Assembly (NCBI GenBank): GCA_000934455.1
Contig: KN890572.1
Span: 7,506-33,910, forward strand
Reading direction: 5' to 3'
DNA length: 26,405 nucleotides
DNA from: Apostichopus parvimensis
Lineage: Eukaryota > Echinodermata > Holothuroidea > Aspidochirotida > Stichopodidae
Made by a program: the position numbers and the translations under genes. This document shows, in pieces, positions 1 through 12,200 of the stretch. Under the pieces are notes generated by a model. It was not told the origin of the DNA. It saw only the letters and a list, made by a program, of their open reading frames with translations, and searched no databases. How positions within the stretch are numbered: position 1 is the first letter of the stretch; each line of letters begins with the position of its first letter.

Positions 1-1583
1 TTTTAGTTGTAGCCTACGCAGTGTACGTTGTCGTCCTAGCCTATCGTTACAAGTTCACTAGCTAATAATCAAATAGCACCTGCATTAATACTACTAACTA
101 TTTGGCATATAAACGTCCCGAATTTTAATGATAAAAGTGCAGATCCTTGATTTTCAGAAGGATGCTTAGGCTATACAATACTTGGTGTCCCGGTCACAGC
201 AGAAGAGGATTTTCTGTATAAAGTTGATATGAGATGGGGTCTAACTAGTTAGTACCGTGCCTTCTTTTCAACTGGCCTTCGAACGTGTAGTGTGTGCGCG
301 TGAGCGTGACGTTCACCGTACGTGCAAATGTCTAGGGTGAGCACCCCCCCCCCCCCAACGCACACCCCTGACAATATTTCACTCTTCCACCAAATTAGAT
401 GTGTAGGCCCTACATAGAAAGCAAGGATTTCCTGCCAGTACATTGGAGCCAGAGCCTGGAACAGTTTTCCACGCAAAAAACAGTTGCAAAGTGTCATAGT
501 ACATTTGTTGTATTAGTTCTTATTTATTAAACATGTTGAACATTCAAAAGCATATGACAAAACCATCCACCTCACCCCTCCCCCACCCTTTCAACACACA
601 CACACACACCCCTGTGATCTAATAGGCCTACTCGTTTTTTATTTCTTGGAACCTGCTTTGCTCTCCCCTGGTGTTGTAATGGAATAAAATCACAAATATG
701 TAAACCAAAGTTTTTTTCAATGAATAAACAAGGCAATGCATATATTGTATGAAATTTATTCAATCACGCACTTTTTGATTTAAATTGCTATAATGAAATT
801 ACATCACCGTTTTCCAAATGTAATTAAACGTGTACAGTTTTAAATAAGAAATTAAAAGAATCTCTTCTTAAAACAACGTCTAATATGGGTCTTACTTGAT
901 CCGTTAACTTAATCTAAGTAATCGAGAACAGGCGCATGGCATAATCTTAGAATTTTTTTCCTTCAAATTTCATTCCACAAATGATCAGTTCCCCTGGTTA
1001 CACCGTCGTTTTCAACCACCCCACACCGATAATATTCCATCATAAGGCAGCATGTTTCCTCGTGACACGCAGTAATGCATGCAGCTCTCATATTTCGAAC
1101 TTCCACAAAAGCGCGACCGTAAATACATACACACGTTGTGTAAACGTCATCAAACGGCATCCGTAGTGACATCGTTTTTGAGCCAAATTTCCTTTTCCAT
1201 CATGCCTTTATTCTGCTATCCAAAGTTATCTTTTAAAGTGTTTGTAATAATGATAACATTTAAAGACTTCTGAGTCGTATTTCTGTATCCTACGGTATCA
1301 TCTCGTTGAGATATTAATATATGAATTTCCCGTACGTTTTCACGGTAGGCCCCTTCGTTCAAGGTCAATGGGCGACTATAACATTAGGTCCAAAATATTA
1401 AGATTCTGGTCCCCGTTTACCACTCTTACCGCGACAGTTCCTCGCTACGTATCTACGGTGTCTTTTAAACGACATCATCATAAACAACATTTTGCATAAT
1501 CGATGAGCACTTTGTTGTCTTCCTTTAAATGTCTGTTGTTTAGACCCCAACTGTAGCACGCTATCATGGAAAAGTTTCTTGAA
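1..1583. other. CpG-richer non-coding stretch, possible promoter-proximal DNA
   Basis: No convincing gene. CpG dinucleotides are visibly more frequent here than in the following 4 kb, for example around 1-60, 250-320 and 1000-1460. In invertebrates with mosaic methylation this often marks unmethylated or promoter DNA. It also holds a 13-base C run (344-356) and a short AC microsatellite (594-609). A minus-strand ATG-started frame of 69 codons at 963-1172 overlaps plus-strand frames of similar length, and no splice context singles it out, so I do not call it. Confidence 0.35.
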
Positions 1584-1820
1584 ATTACGTAATCAACCTG
1601 CCTTGATGGGTAGATGATCTCTTTTCACTAATTAGTCTGCAACGCCTGCCATATTTTCTTGTATGAGGGTCTTTGTGTGAACGCTGTATGATTGACTACA
1701 CTGTAGACATGAACATATTTCCAGTGTTTACACAAGGAGTCTGAACGGTGTTAAGAAGTTATACAGGCAAATTGTTGAGCCTGAGGTCGATTTACGACCA
1801 AGGCAGGTCGATTACGTAAT
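1584..1820. mobile_element. Candidate MITE with ~22-bp terminal inverted repeats
   Basis: The left end (1584-1605) and the right end (1799-1820, reverse complement) match over 22 bases with one mismatch. Both begin with the palindrome attacgtaat and finish in acctgccttg. A subterminal direct repeat (aggtcgatttacg near 1785, aggtcgattacg near 1806) lies just inside the right end. The 237-bp body has no long reading frame, so if this is a transposon it is non-autonomous. I cannot see a clear target-site duplication, so the superfamily is not assigned. Confidence 0.5.
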
Positions 1821-4800
1821 CACAAATCTTTCCTAGCTATAGCGTGCAATAATTGGAGCCAATAAAGCAGATATTTAAGCAAAAGAAAACATTCAGGACA
1901 TTTCTTGGGATGATCAGTGCTTATAAATATTGACAAAACGCTGCTATCTATAGAGAGAGGGCATGTTAGCACCACTGATGTGTTACTTACTTATGTTACA
2001 GGCTCTTACATGTAACTTGTAAAACATTATTAGTATTAAAACTACAAAGTTTTTCTTTACAATTTTGTAAGTCACCCACGCACCTAATGGAAATCAGCAC
2101 TGGTCTGTGGAAGCGAAGGCAGCCATCATTGTCATGAAACGTTATTGTTAATAGCCTCCTCCAATAATATTAAGTATAGATAAATCCACGAGCATAATGG
2201 TGCTTAAAGTGTATGATAACATAATATCGTTGGAACTTGAGGAAGTAAAGCATGCAGTCATGATGATGTAACAAATGTATGTATAGTGTCGGTCATTCAA
2301 AGTCAGTTTTCAATGATCTCCATCACATAGCATTTCAGCACTGGATTCTGCAGTCAGTTTGCTTCATGAGAGAATGGACCTCAGTCGTACCATAGTAACT
2401 ACAGATGTGTAAATTGAATGTTAACCAATTATGTCAACTTAATTCATGTGAATTTAAAGACATTATATCTTTGCGCTACATCTTCTCTACCACATTACTG
2501 GCGTTGGAAGCTATCAAAGAGTGAGGGCCAGAAAACGGGTCAGATCTGTGTCCTCCTTCACCAGAATAATTTAGTTTTTTGAGATGGCACAGCAGGGATG
2601 TTTAAAAGTTTGACTAATTTTGTGACCAAAATTCTTTTTTTGTTAATAGTAGGTCTAGGAATATCAGTGTTTCTTAGAGTTATGTCACAATTTCCACTCT
2701 TTGTATACATTTGGAGAAAATTTGAAAATTAGACAGGAGAGAAGTATATGAAACAAAAACAATCATTTCACTGCCAGAAACTGCTTTTGCTGACACAGCT
2801 TAATGGTTTAGCACTGTCGTGGAGTCCATCCAGAGTAGGAAAAGTGTGTGTGGGGGGGGGGGGCAGCTATGCCCTCTGTCCCTCAGCATTATTATGTTAA
2901 AGTCTACTAAAGTAGATAGCTTTAGGAAACATTTAGTTTTGATTTATCATTGTCCATGAACAAAATTTTAATGGCTACTTTTGTTTTGATAGCTATTCTC
3001 ATTTCCAAGATATTCATTTTAACTTATTCTATATCTCTGAAGTGCCCCTTTAATGCTAAACTGATGATAACGATTATGACAAAGCAAACATCCATTTCAC
3101 AAAAATTTCTCAAAGAGGGTAGGTCAACCCCCCCCCCCCCTTCCACCCCTTCCTTCTCTCCCATACAAAACTGGTGTTTGTATCCTGCCAGAGATGATTA
3201 TTTTCAAACTAGTATATCTTTCTGCAAAAAAATTGACCATACATATGCATGTTGCAGTGATCATAAACACAAAACACTAAGATCCGAGTAGCCATAGGAC
3301 ATAATACTTGACAAGCCATACACCGAGAAAGCAACCAAAAGGCAAAAAGTTCAACAGACAGCATTCAGGTAAAATATTCATTAAAATCACAACTATATTT
3401 TTTAGTTTTGCTCAGTAACATAAAAAAGATATCCTACTTTAATAGGAAACATGTTGAAGGCTGCTACACATATGATTAATGAATAATGATCGGATAAATA
3501 TCATGTAACTATGGTAACAGAAGTCTTTTAAACGATGATCATCAGTTACACAGCTCGTTAGTGATCAACGTTTAACAACTTTTAACAACGGTTAATTTGT
3601 TTAAGTACACAAGATTTGTTAATTAAAAAAGCAAAAGTTATCAAAGTAACTGTTTCTTACCACTTCTTACTGGGAATATGGCTACCTTGTACTAACATCT
3701 TTAACTCATACTCTTTAACCTAGAGAATTTCTGTTACATGTGACATGGTATAAGAAAACACTGTTATGTAAGCACTATATCTAAGTGAATACTAAAAATG
3801 AAATATGAAATTAATGTATTAGTGGTTTTAAATTACAAACAAAACTAGAAAACAAAGGAGTAAAACAAAGGAGTAAAATGTTGACTTTCTCTTTCAAGTA
3901 TCTTGACTTTTTAGTATATTACATAGTTTCTCTTAACTACCTGATTATTTCACATCCACACCTTTCCATGTGTCGTCTCTGGTATATTGTAAACGAAAAT
4001 GGATAGGCATAATATCCATGTCTATGGAATAATGCCACACTTTATGAAACAAGTCCAGTATAGTGACCAATTTAAAGAGAGAAGAAACAAAATTATTTGT
4101 GGTTTCACAAGCAGGATTTCTCAAATTTCATTCATCTAGAAATGCAAGACTAGCTTCTTATAATCATCAGAATCATTTGTAAATCTTGAATGACGCTCTC
4201 TGACTTTTGCTATCAATCATGCTGTACTATTAGTTCTTTTTTCTTTGTAAGATATCATGGGCACAGAATTCTATCCTATTTGTCTAATCTCTGCCAAAGG
4301 ATTCCCTTTTTCCATCCTTCATCAAGACCTTTTTTAATGAAGCTATTTAGAGCGCCTATGTATAAAGTACACTCTAGTGAACTTTTACTTTACAGCAACC
4401 TGCCATGACTAGTTGTTAAGAGACAACAGAACCATCCACTTCAACCCTTTCATTTCCTTAACTGGAAGAAACTTTGGACCTCTTCATACAATTCATCAAC
4501 ATAGTTCACTACCTCATCACAAAAACTGTCCAAAAGATAAAATGAGAGTCCAGTTTATATTGACCAATATTATTGAGTGAATAAAGTTGTTTAGATTTAA
4601 AACACACCAAAGCAAAATGTTGAGTTCCTGAAGATTTGACCATTTCTAGACAGAGTTTTGATTTATATGACATAATTGGCACAGCTCAAACTTAAGGGAA
4701 TCTATCATTTTCTTTCCATTTTCCCAGAACAGGAATAAACAATGACGTACCTCAATTTCCACAAATGAAACCTCTTATACTCTAACAATACTATTAATTC

Positions 4801-4997
4801 AACACATTTTAGTTCAAATCAACTCTACCATATATAACAAAAAGACTTGAACTATTTAAAAAAAAAAAAATGGTTTTCTTGTGTTTGATGGAAATGTAAA
4901 CCAAATCAAGTGTGGTTGTGTGTCTTGCAGTGAAAAAACAGTAAGAGGAAAATTATAATTTTAACTCAGTGTCCTTCTTTGATGGTTCTCTACCCGT
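1821..4997. other. Intergenic AT-rich DNA, no supported gene
   Basis: About 3.2 kb with no coding region I can support. Simple features are a 12-base G run (2852-2863), a 13-base C run (3128-3140), a direct duplication of aacaaaggagtaa near 3840-3868, and a 13-base A run (4858-4870). The plus-strand frames at 2950-3291 and 4190-4408 are low-complexity or Ile/Phe/Ser-rich and lack splice context. If the large minus-strand gene had further exons they could lie here, but none is convincing. Confidence 0.4.
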
Positions 4998-5572
4998 GCA
5001 CAGTGATTGCACTCATGCTGATGGTTGTAACTCTTGTTGCCATGGAGATGCACTCAAGGGGCCATAGTTCTCACCTTCACTCAGCTGCCGACAAAGTTCC
5101 AATAGTAGTATTTGGTAATGATGATGTTAATGGATATTGATGGACACTGTGACTGGTTACAAGCAGCAACTGAGGTTCTCTATAGATCTGTATGCAGTCC
5201 ATTCTGATAGTAAGTTCCACCACTTTTCAGATGTATTGTATGGTGTGAGTGCCAACAGTAATTCTAAGTTCAGTAGTATGGATGGTACCTGACCGAGTGA
5301 GGCACCTGTAAAGGTCTACTCGGAGCTTGCTGTGACTAGAGAAAAGAAAACCATCAACTACTATTAGCCTCTTGTAAATTGTACTGAACATTAAACTTGC
5401 AGTTAAAGCCTCTAAAATGTGGGATGCATATATCTCTACTCTTTAAAATAATTTCCTCAAATGAAAATACAATAAGGAGAGACAATGGAGTGAGAATAAT
5501 GAATGATGGATTCCCAAAATAGTCTGTTGACCTCAGAGGTCAAATATGATTATTTTGTTATTGTATGACTAT

Positions 5573-5578
5573 TTTATT
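5573..5578 (-). terminator. Candidate poly(A) signal AATAAA for the giant-exon gene
   Basis: The minus strand reads AATAAA here (plus-strand TTTATT). It is the first canonical hexamer I find downstream of the giant exon's donor site and would give a 3' UTR of about 330-360 nt after the candidate terminal exon at 5908-6004. Hexamers occur often by chance in AT-rich DNA, so this is only a plausible end point. Confidence 0.35.
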
Positions 5579-5907
5579 AATGGGTCAAACTGTGCTAAAG
5601 ATCAAATATGGTCACCTATTTTCAAGATACTAAACAAAATAAGTGAGGTTTATCTGATGCTTGAAATCTAGGGAATAAGTTGGTGAGTGGGGCGTTTAGT
5701 GTACTTAAATATCAGGTAAATACTGATGAATATAAATTGGACCAACTTACAAAGCTGTGATACATCAAGTAAATTCAGTTCTAGGCTACATATGCACTGC
5801 CTCTCATTTAGCTTTGTTACTGGGGCAAGTACCTTAACACTGTCAATGCTTGCGATGGCCAAATTTGTAGTATATAATAAATATTTACTATAAAAACCAA
5901 CACTCAG

Positions 5908-6004
5908 TTATGGGACCTCTTGCAAGGAATTTTTTCTAGGCAAATACTCCGTGACAGAAGTCAACATTACTATTTTTGACATGATGCATTTTCCAACACA
6001 CTGT
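5908..6004 (-). CDS. Candidate terminal coding exon of the giant-exon gene
   Basis: On the minus strand a strong acceptor (a pyrimidine-rich stretch ending gtttaacag) precedes 6004, 246 bp after the giant exon's donor. That exon ends in phase 0. Entry at 6004 reads 22 codons (starting TVCWKMHH) to TAG at 5936-5938. A second AG four bases later gives entry at 6000 and 30 codons (CVGKCIM..., ending SLQEVP) to TAA at 5908-5910. Both are frame-compatible but give different C-termini. The 5908-5935 part is coding only with the second acceptor. No family match is recognised. The exon is chosen for splice signal quality, phase and the AATAAA at 5573-5578; other 3' structures remain possible. Confidence 0.35.
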
Positions 6005-6250
6005 CTGTTAAACATGAAAGATAAAATTTGGATCTTCTATTTGAAGAATTTGTCAACTAAATACACAAAGAAATATGGCAAGTCATACCATTGATAAATG
6101 TTTTCCCAAAGTGACTGACATTGGACCCAAACTATCTCAAGTAATCACTAATCTCTGCAAATGGCTAATAGCATATTTGAACCAGAGTTAACCTTGTTAC
6201 TTCTAGAGGCTTCCAAAGCAAAGCAACTCCTTCATAATACATCCACTCAC
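6005..6250 (-). other. Candidate intron 2 of the giant-exon gene
   Basis: It starts with the donor GTGAGT immediately after the exon's final CAG and ends, in the preferred model, with ...tttaacag before 6004. Without splicing, the giant reading frame runs only 15 more codons to a stop at about 6203, a typical chance read-through into an intron. The donor is as close to consensus as can be; the acceptor is good but has a competitor four bases downstream. Confidence 0.55.
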
Positions 6251-9200
6251 CTGTAAGGTGTATACCATTTCATCTAGCTCTAAGAGTTGTTGGATGTCAT
6301 TGGTGTCTGCGGCCAGCTTCAGTATGTTGATATCCAGGGTCTTAGCTCGACTTTTCTTGGCATTCGTCACTTGACCAGGTGTTGATTCTGGTTCACATTC
6401 TTCGGCATTCTTCAACAAGCTTTCCTGGTGCTTCAAATCCCCCATGGACTTAAATCTCCCTTGGGCTGTGTTAAGAGCTGAAAAAATGTCCTTTGGTGGT
6501 GAATTCATCCTGATTTTGGACGACAAAAAAGTGTGGTCCCACATGAGCTGGTTCATACTTGGCTGTTTCAAGCGTCGCCAATGAACGAGACGAGAGGAAT
6601 CAATCTCTGAAGGCACATATGGATGAAAACGCCTGCTTGGTCTTGTGGTTGATGTTTTGCTCTTTCCAGATGATGAGGATGATGAAGAAGGTAACTGCTT
6701 GTCTTTCCCTTTGCTTTCAGATGTCACTATTCTAGCTGGCTTTTTATCAACCTGTTTAACAATTTCTACTTTCCTGATATTTTCAGGCACTTTCCTCTCT
6801 GCTTGGCTCTCTTCATTCCCTTTTATACTACTCAAAAATGTACCTTCTGTTGCCTTCCTTGTTAAGTTAGTTTCTACTGAAATGCATTCCTTGTTTTGTT
6901 TATCTCCAACAGCTGCTTCGTTCCTCTCTTTCTTCTGTGTATCACTCACAACCACTCCAACCAAAGCTTCTATCCTTCGTGTATCAGTGAGCTTAACTAC
7001 ACTTCCTTGTGTGCCACTTTGATTTTTTTCTTCCTCACACTGTTCCCTCTCTCTGTGCTTTACCTTTGAAGAATCCTCTTGATTCTTATCTCTATACTCC
7101 TGTAGATTCGTCTTTCCCGCTCCCAGCTTCGCTTCTGTTGCAGTCGTAAGGTCATCAGGTGGTGTTGCTGCTTTAGACCCTGTTCTGACTTGCCCAGATG
7201 TTTGGGAAACTCTATTTGAAACAGCTGCTTTTGGGAGAGGAACTACGATAGAAGACTTTAATATGACAGGTGAGAGACCAACTTCATCCACCACTGTCCA
7301 ACTGTTGGTTCTAGTTGGGGTCTTAAGCTGGCCAGAAGAGAATTCACTTAACCTCTGGTTACTGATAGGAGACTTATCTTTGACGATTGCATCCTCTTTC
7401 AAACTGTCTGTTGTCTTACATTGAGCATCTTGTCCAGTTTTATCCACACAATTGTCTCCCTTCAAGTAGCTTACTCGATTCCCAATTGTGGAAGACGTAT
7501 CAGTAGCATCTTTACTACCTTTCTTTGTATTTCTTAGCTCTGTCTTCAGACGTTGCAACTGAACAACCGCAGTTTTCAAGTTGATCTTCACAGTCCTTAG
7601 GTTTGGATCTACAGATGCAATCATGGACAAGGGTTTGACGTCATTCTTTGTCTTGGTATGATCCTTTCCTTTTGTTCCAAGTTTAGGGATTTGAAAGCCT
7701 CTAACTGGCATGCTGGGAAGAAATGCTAGCTTCATCTTCTTTGCTGCAAGGGGAGAGGATGCTCCACATTTCCTTTTCTGCAGATTGTCAACCCCTTTGG
7801 GAGTTTTGGGGGAAATATTCATTGCTCTCTGACCTTTGCCTTTCTTGGTGGGTGATCCGAAAGTCACAACTCTTTTTGTTTCCTTTACATGAATACCTTC
7901 CCCAACACCAGATTTCTCTTTCATTCCATGGAGTACTTTCAGTTTGGGCTTTACTTTATTGGGGAGCAGTTGTTTAGTAATAGCAACTCTCCTTCTGGTA
8001 GTGGTCTGTTTGTCAACATCTAACTCACTATTGAAGATCTTGCTTTTCTTTTTCTTCTTAATTTTCTTCTTGGGAGGCTTTTCAATTGTGCTTTTTATTG
8101 ACTTTGATGATAATTCAGTCTTTGAACCAACCATTAAAGAAGTCACTGCTTCATCTGATGTTTGCCCAAAAGAATAATCTCTGATGGGTGGAGGCGCTTC
8201 CTTGGTTCTTCCACCACTGTCTGCATTGGCAAACAACTGCCCCCCTTTGTCATTAGCAACAATGGGCTTGGATTTAAGCTCATCTCCACCACTGTTTGTC
8301 ATATCCTTGACAATTACTTTTCTAGGTGGTTCATCACATGTTTGTTCATCAGATTTTCTCATCACAAGTCCTGATAGTGAATTGCCATTGAGGGTCTTAG
8401 AACATTTCACTACATCATCTGTGTCAATTTGATCTTCTTCAGCCTTGAAACTGTCCAATGAATCCTCAAACATTAGGAATTCATCAATTGAATCACCATC
8501 TCCAAGAGACAAAATGTCATCATCATCAACAGCCACTGCAAGTCCGTCCAGCTCCTGGTTGGCATTTTCTTTGGTGGTCTCTGTTTGGTCATTTTCAAGA
8601 GTAGCGACATTGTCATCACATGTTGAACTTCCATCAGACTTGAGGACTGGTGGACAATCATCTTTCGTCTGATGGGGATCATTTGAGAGTAGTAACCCAT
8701 TCATTGTTGCAACAGCTACTGTATCATATGAGCTTGTAGATGGCATACAGGTCTCTGTCTTTCTTATAGTATAGCTTATATCATGTTTCATCTTGACATT
8801 CTCCTGCATACTTTTGTCTTCAATGGACATACAAATAGGTTCAGCAGAACTATGCATATAACATACTTCTTCTGTTTTCAATCCAACGTTATCAAAGTGA
8901 GCATCTTTCCCAAGTGTAGACACATCAGCTTCACAATTTTGCAGTATATTACCACTGGAAACAATCTTGTCAACATTTTCTTTAATACCAGTCTTTTCTT
9001 CAATAACTTCTTGGATCTGATTATTCGTTTGTCCACTTGATGTATCCATTTTGCTAACACTTTCATTGACCATAAGTGATTTGTAGGCTGTAGCACAACC
9101 ATGTAAAGGATCACATTTCTTCATGCTGAACTCATCTGTGTAAGATGAACTCTCCTTATGAACAAATTCCTCAACTGGTTGTTTAATTGAACAAGGAGTG

Positions 9201-12200
9201 CTTTCATTTGTCGTAACATTGGCTTCACATTTGGCATAGTGCTTTGATGACAAGCTGTCCCGTCTAGTCATATGTGAATTGTAGGAAAGCCCTGAACTGT
9301 CAAGTCCAGTAGTAACTTTCTTTGTCTTGAGAACTAACAGTGATTCTGGAGCTGATTCCACTTGAAAAGCATCGCATGAAGAACCTTCACCATCATTAAT
9401 ACCAATATTTTGTGATAAATTCTCTCCTAACAGGTTTTCTTGTTTTTGAGTAGTGATAGAATTCATACCCTTGGTCAGCATATCTTCTGTTTGACCTTCT
9501 CTGACCTTCACTGCAGGAACCTTGTCGTCACTTGTTGTTATACTAGACATGATTCTAGTGATCCCTTCCTGTGTTGCAGACATTGACACTCTGGCATTTA
9601 CCTCCTCAGTCAAGATTTCATCTGTTCTTGATGCATCATCTGAAGAGATTATGGGAAGCTGTCTGACTTTTCCACACAAATCGTGACTGGACAGCATCTT
9701 TAAACTGCATTCTTGCTCACTATTCTCTCCACTCTTGTTAACATCACCAGCCACTGATGTTACATGTTTATCATTACCTCTCATAATGACCACATTTTGA
9801 GTGTCTGCTTCCGAGGAACCTTGAAAAGATGAGCATTGAGATGTGTTGCTTGTCACAAATTCAAGGTTAGGAGGTCCTTTGGAGTGCACTTCTTTCGTCT
9901 CGTTTTCAGTTAAATGTTCCATAGGTTTTAAGACTTTGAAGAAACCATCATCAGAGCTAGTTGGAGGTGATGGAACTGTGTCTATTAAGGACAATTTAGG
10001 TTCCTCAACAGGTTTCACATTATTACAAACACTTTTTGACATTTGTCTTTGGTTCCCAGGTAAACCATGGCCAATCACAACTGATGACTTTGGTGTCTTG
10101 ACTATATCACTTTCCCACAGGTGCCCTCCTTTAGATTTTTGTATATCATTTGCTTGTGGCTCACGTGGGATGCCTACTGGGCTTTCAGTCACATCTCCGG
10201 GCATTTTGCTGTGACTTCCATATACAGCAGATTGTCTAAGGGTCATGAAGTTTAAGCTTGTGAAAGCACCTCTCATAAAATGCAAGGATGGTTGCTGTTG
10301 TACCAATGAAAGATACAAGTTTGGTTGTAGTATGTAAGGTGCTCTCACTGCTGGTGTGAAGTATGGTGATGAATATGGCAGATGTCTTGGGGATGATGAA
10401 GTGAACCTAGTTAAAGGGTTAGAGGTATGGTTTGCAGTATTCTGATTCACACTAGAAAATGTAGATGATTCTCTGGGTTGATGAGACAGTGAATATTCGT
10501 TGGGTCTTTCAAGCATTAAAGGCAATAGCAGTTGATTGTATGGTTGTGGGGGATTCCTGTAGCCATTACTCATTTGAACCTGGTGTACCTGCTGTGACTG
10601 TGATAAACTGGCCTGTTGGACAAAAGTCTTGCTATCACATCTGGATCCGTCTTGGTGCATATCTGTTACATTCTTTGGACAATATTTGTCATCCTGTTTG
10701 TCATTTTCCTGGCAGTGCTCTTTTGTCTGTACAGGGCGTCTCTTCTTTTGACGTGAAAACAAAGAGCGATGCACAAAAGTAGCAGACTTCAGGGCTTCTG
10801 CAATTTTTATTCTTTTGGACAAAATCTTGTATGTATTTTTCACAGTTTTAATTAGTGTCAGTCTGCTTGGAGAAGACGATCCACTAATATCTTCAGCTGA
10901 GAAGGAACCAAATACATTATGATGCAGAAGTGAGGTAGTAAAGTCCTTCTTAAAGGGCAAAGTACGGGGAGACGTTCCTGGTATTCTTAAGGGACTATGA
11001 CATGTGGAGAGAATTTCACTTTGAAATTTCCTCCGTCCAGCCTCAACAAGCGATGAAGAAACAACAGTGGTTCTACCATCAATTGAGCACCTTGAGACTT
11101 TACTTGCAAGGTCATTAAGACAGAGGACAGCTTGCTGCACTTCTTCAGGATTTTGTCTTTTTGATGCTTGTCTAAGTTTCTTAGGTCTAATCTTCTTTCT
11201 TCTCTCCTTGGTACCTTTCACTCTCCACTTAAGATGCCATTTTGTTTGCTTGAAACCATCTTCCTTCTTTGATACCTGGAAACCTTTTATTTTCATTAAA
11301 TCCTTTGCAACCTTTCCAGCATGTTTCTTCAGTTTCTTCAATGTCTCTGTTCGTAGTTCATCCACCAAGCTTTTTAGTTCTTTTTTGTTTTCTAAATTGC
11401 TTGGTGACGATAACCTTTCTGGAGATCTCATCTTTGCATTTAATCTCTTCCTTTGTTGATCAGGCAACTTTATCAGAATTGATTCTGTTCCTTTACCAAT
11501 ATCTGAATCCACATCTTTGGGCTCTGTGTTTGTGCTGTCCATAACAGTACCTTCAGAGTTACAACTTGACTGCAAAGATGACATAACCCCTGACGGGAAG
11601 GATGCAGGTTGCAACTGACCGACGCTGGCATTTAAGCCTTGTTTCTCTTTCCAAGATGTCTTCTTTCCAACTTCATTTGAGGATGGTTCAGAAGAGAAAC
11701 ATTTATTTTCCACAAAGTGCAGAGGATCCTCTTGAGTGTCCCTTCCATCACATATGTTTTGTCCTGTTCCCCTGTCTAGCTGTTGATACCCTTCTAGCTG
11801 TTCATCCAACATTCTCATGATTTCTGGGGTTGATATCGTCTCATCGTCACCAGAGTGACCTCCAGGTTCAGTGGCAGCACATTCATAATCTGGCAAGTCT
11901 TTGGTAGGTGGAGTATCATTGTGAAACACTTGGTTTACCTCCTGGTGATACTGATTCCTAGAATTAGGGTGTTTAGACGTAGAATAGGAAGTGCTGCCAA
12001 TTACTGGCAAACTTTTCTTCCCTATCATATCTTTGTTAGTTGCAGTTTTGTGAGGGAAATACTTCTGTTGGGAATTTTCTGCTTCTTTAAAGAAATTCAA
12101 TCCAACTTGCATGCCTCTTGAATGCCAACTTGCAGTAACGTCAGGGTGATAGGGCTGGGGATGTAGCTTACCATGCAGGAGAGGTGTGGATTTATCAAAA

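Noticed and set aside
981-1273. Plus-strand frames of 61 and 64 codons
   Set aside because: They overlap each other and an opposing frame, with no splice or start support to choose between them.
5735-5890. Possible exon ending CTTT|GTAAGT with frame NLAIASIDSVKVLAPVTKL
   Set aside because: The best acceptor (tttttatag) enters in a phase incompatible with the giant exon's phase-0 end, and the same frame has a TAA just upstream. It is more likely 3' UTR.
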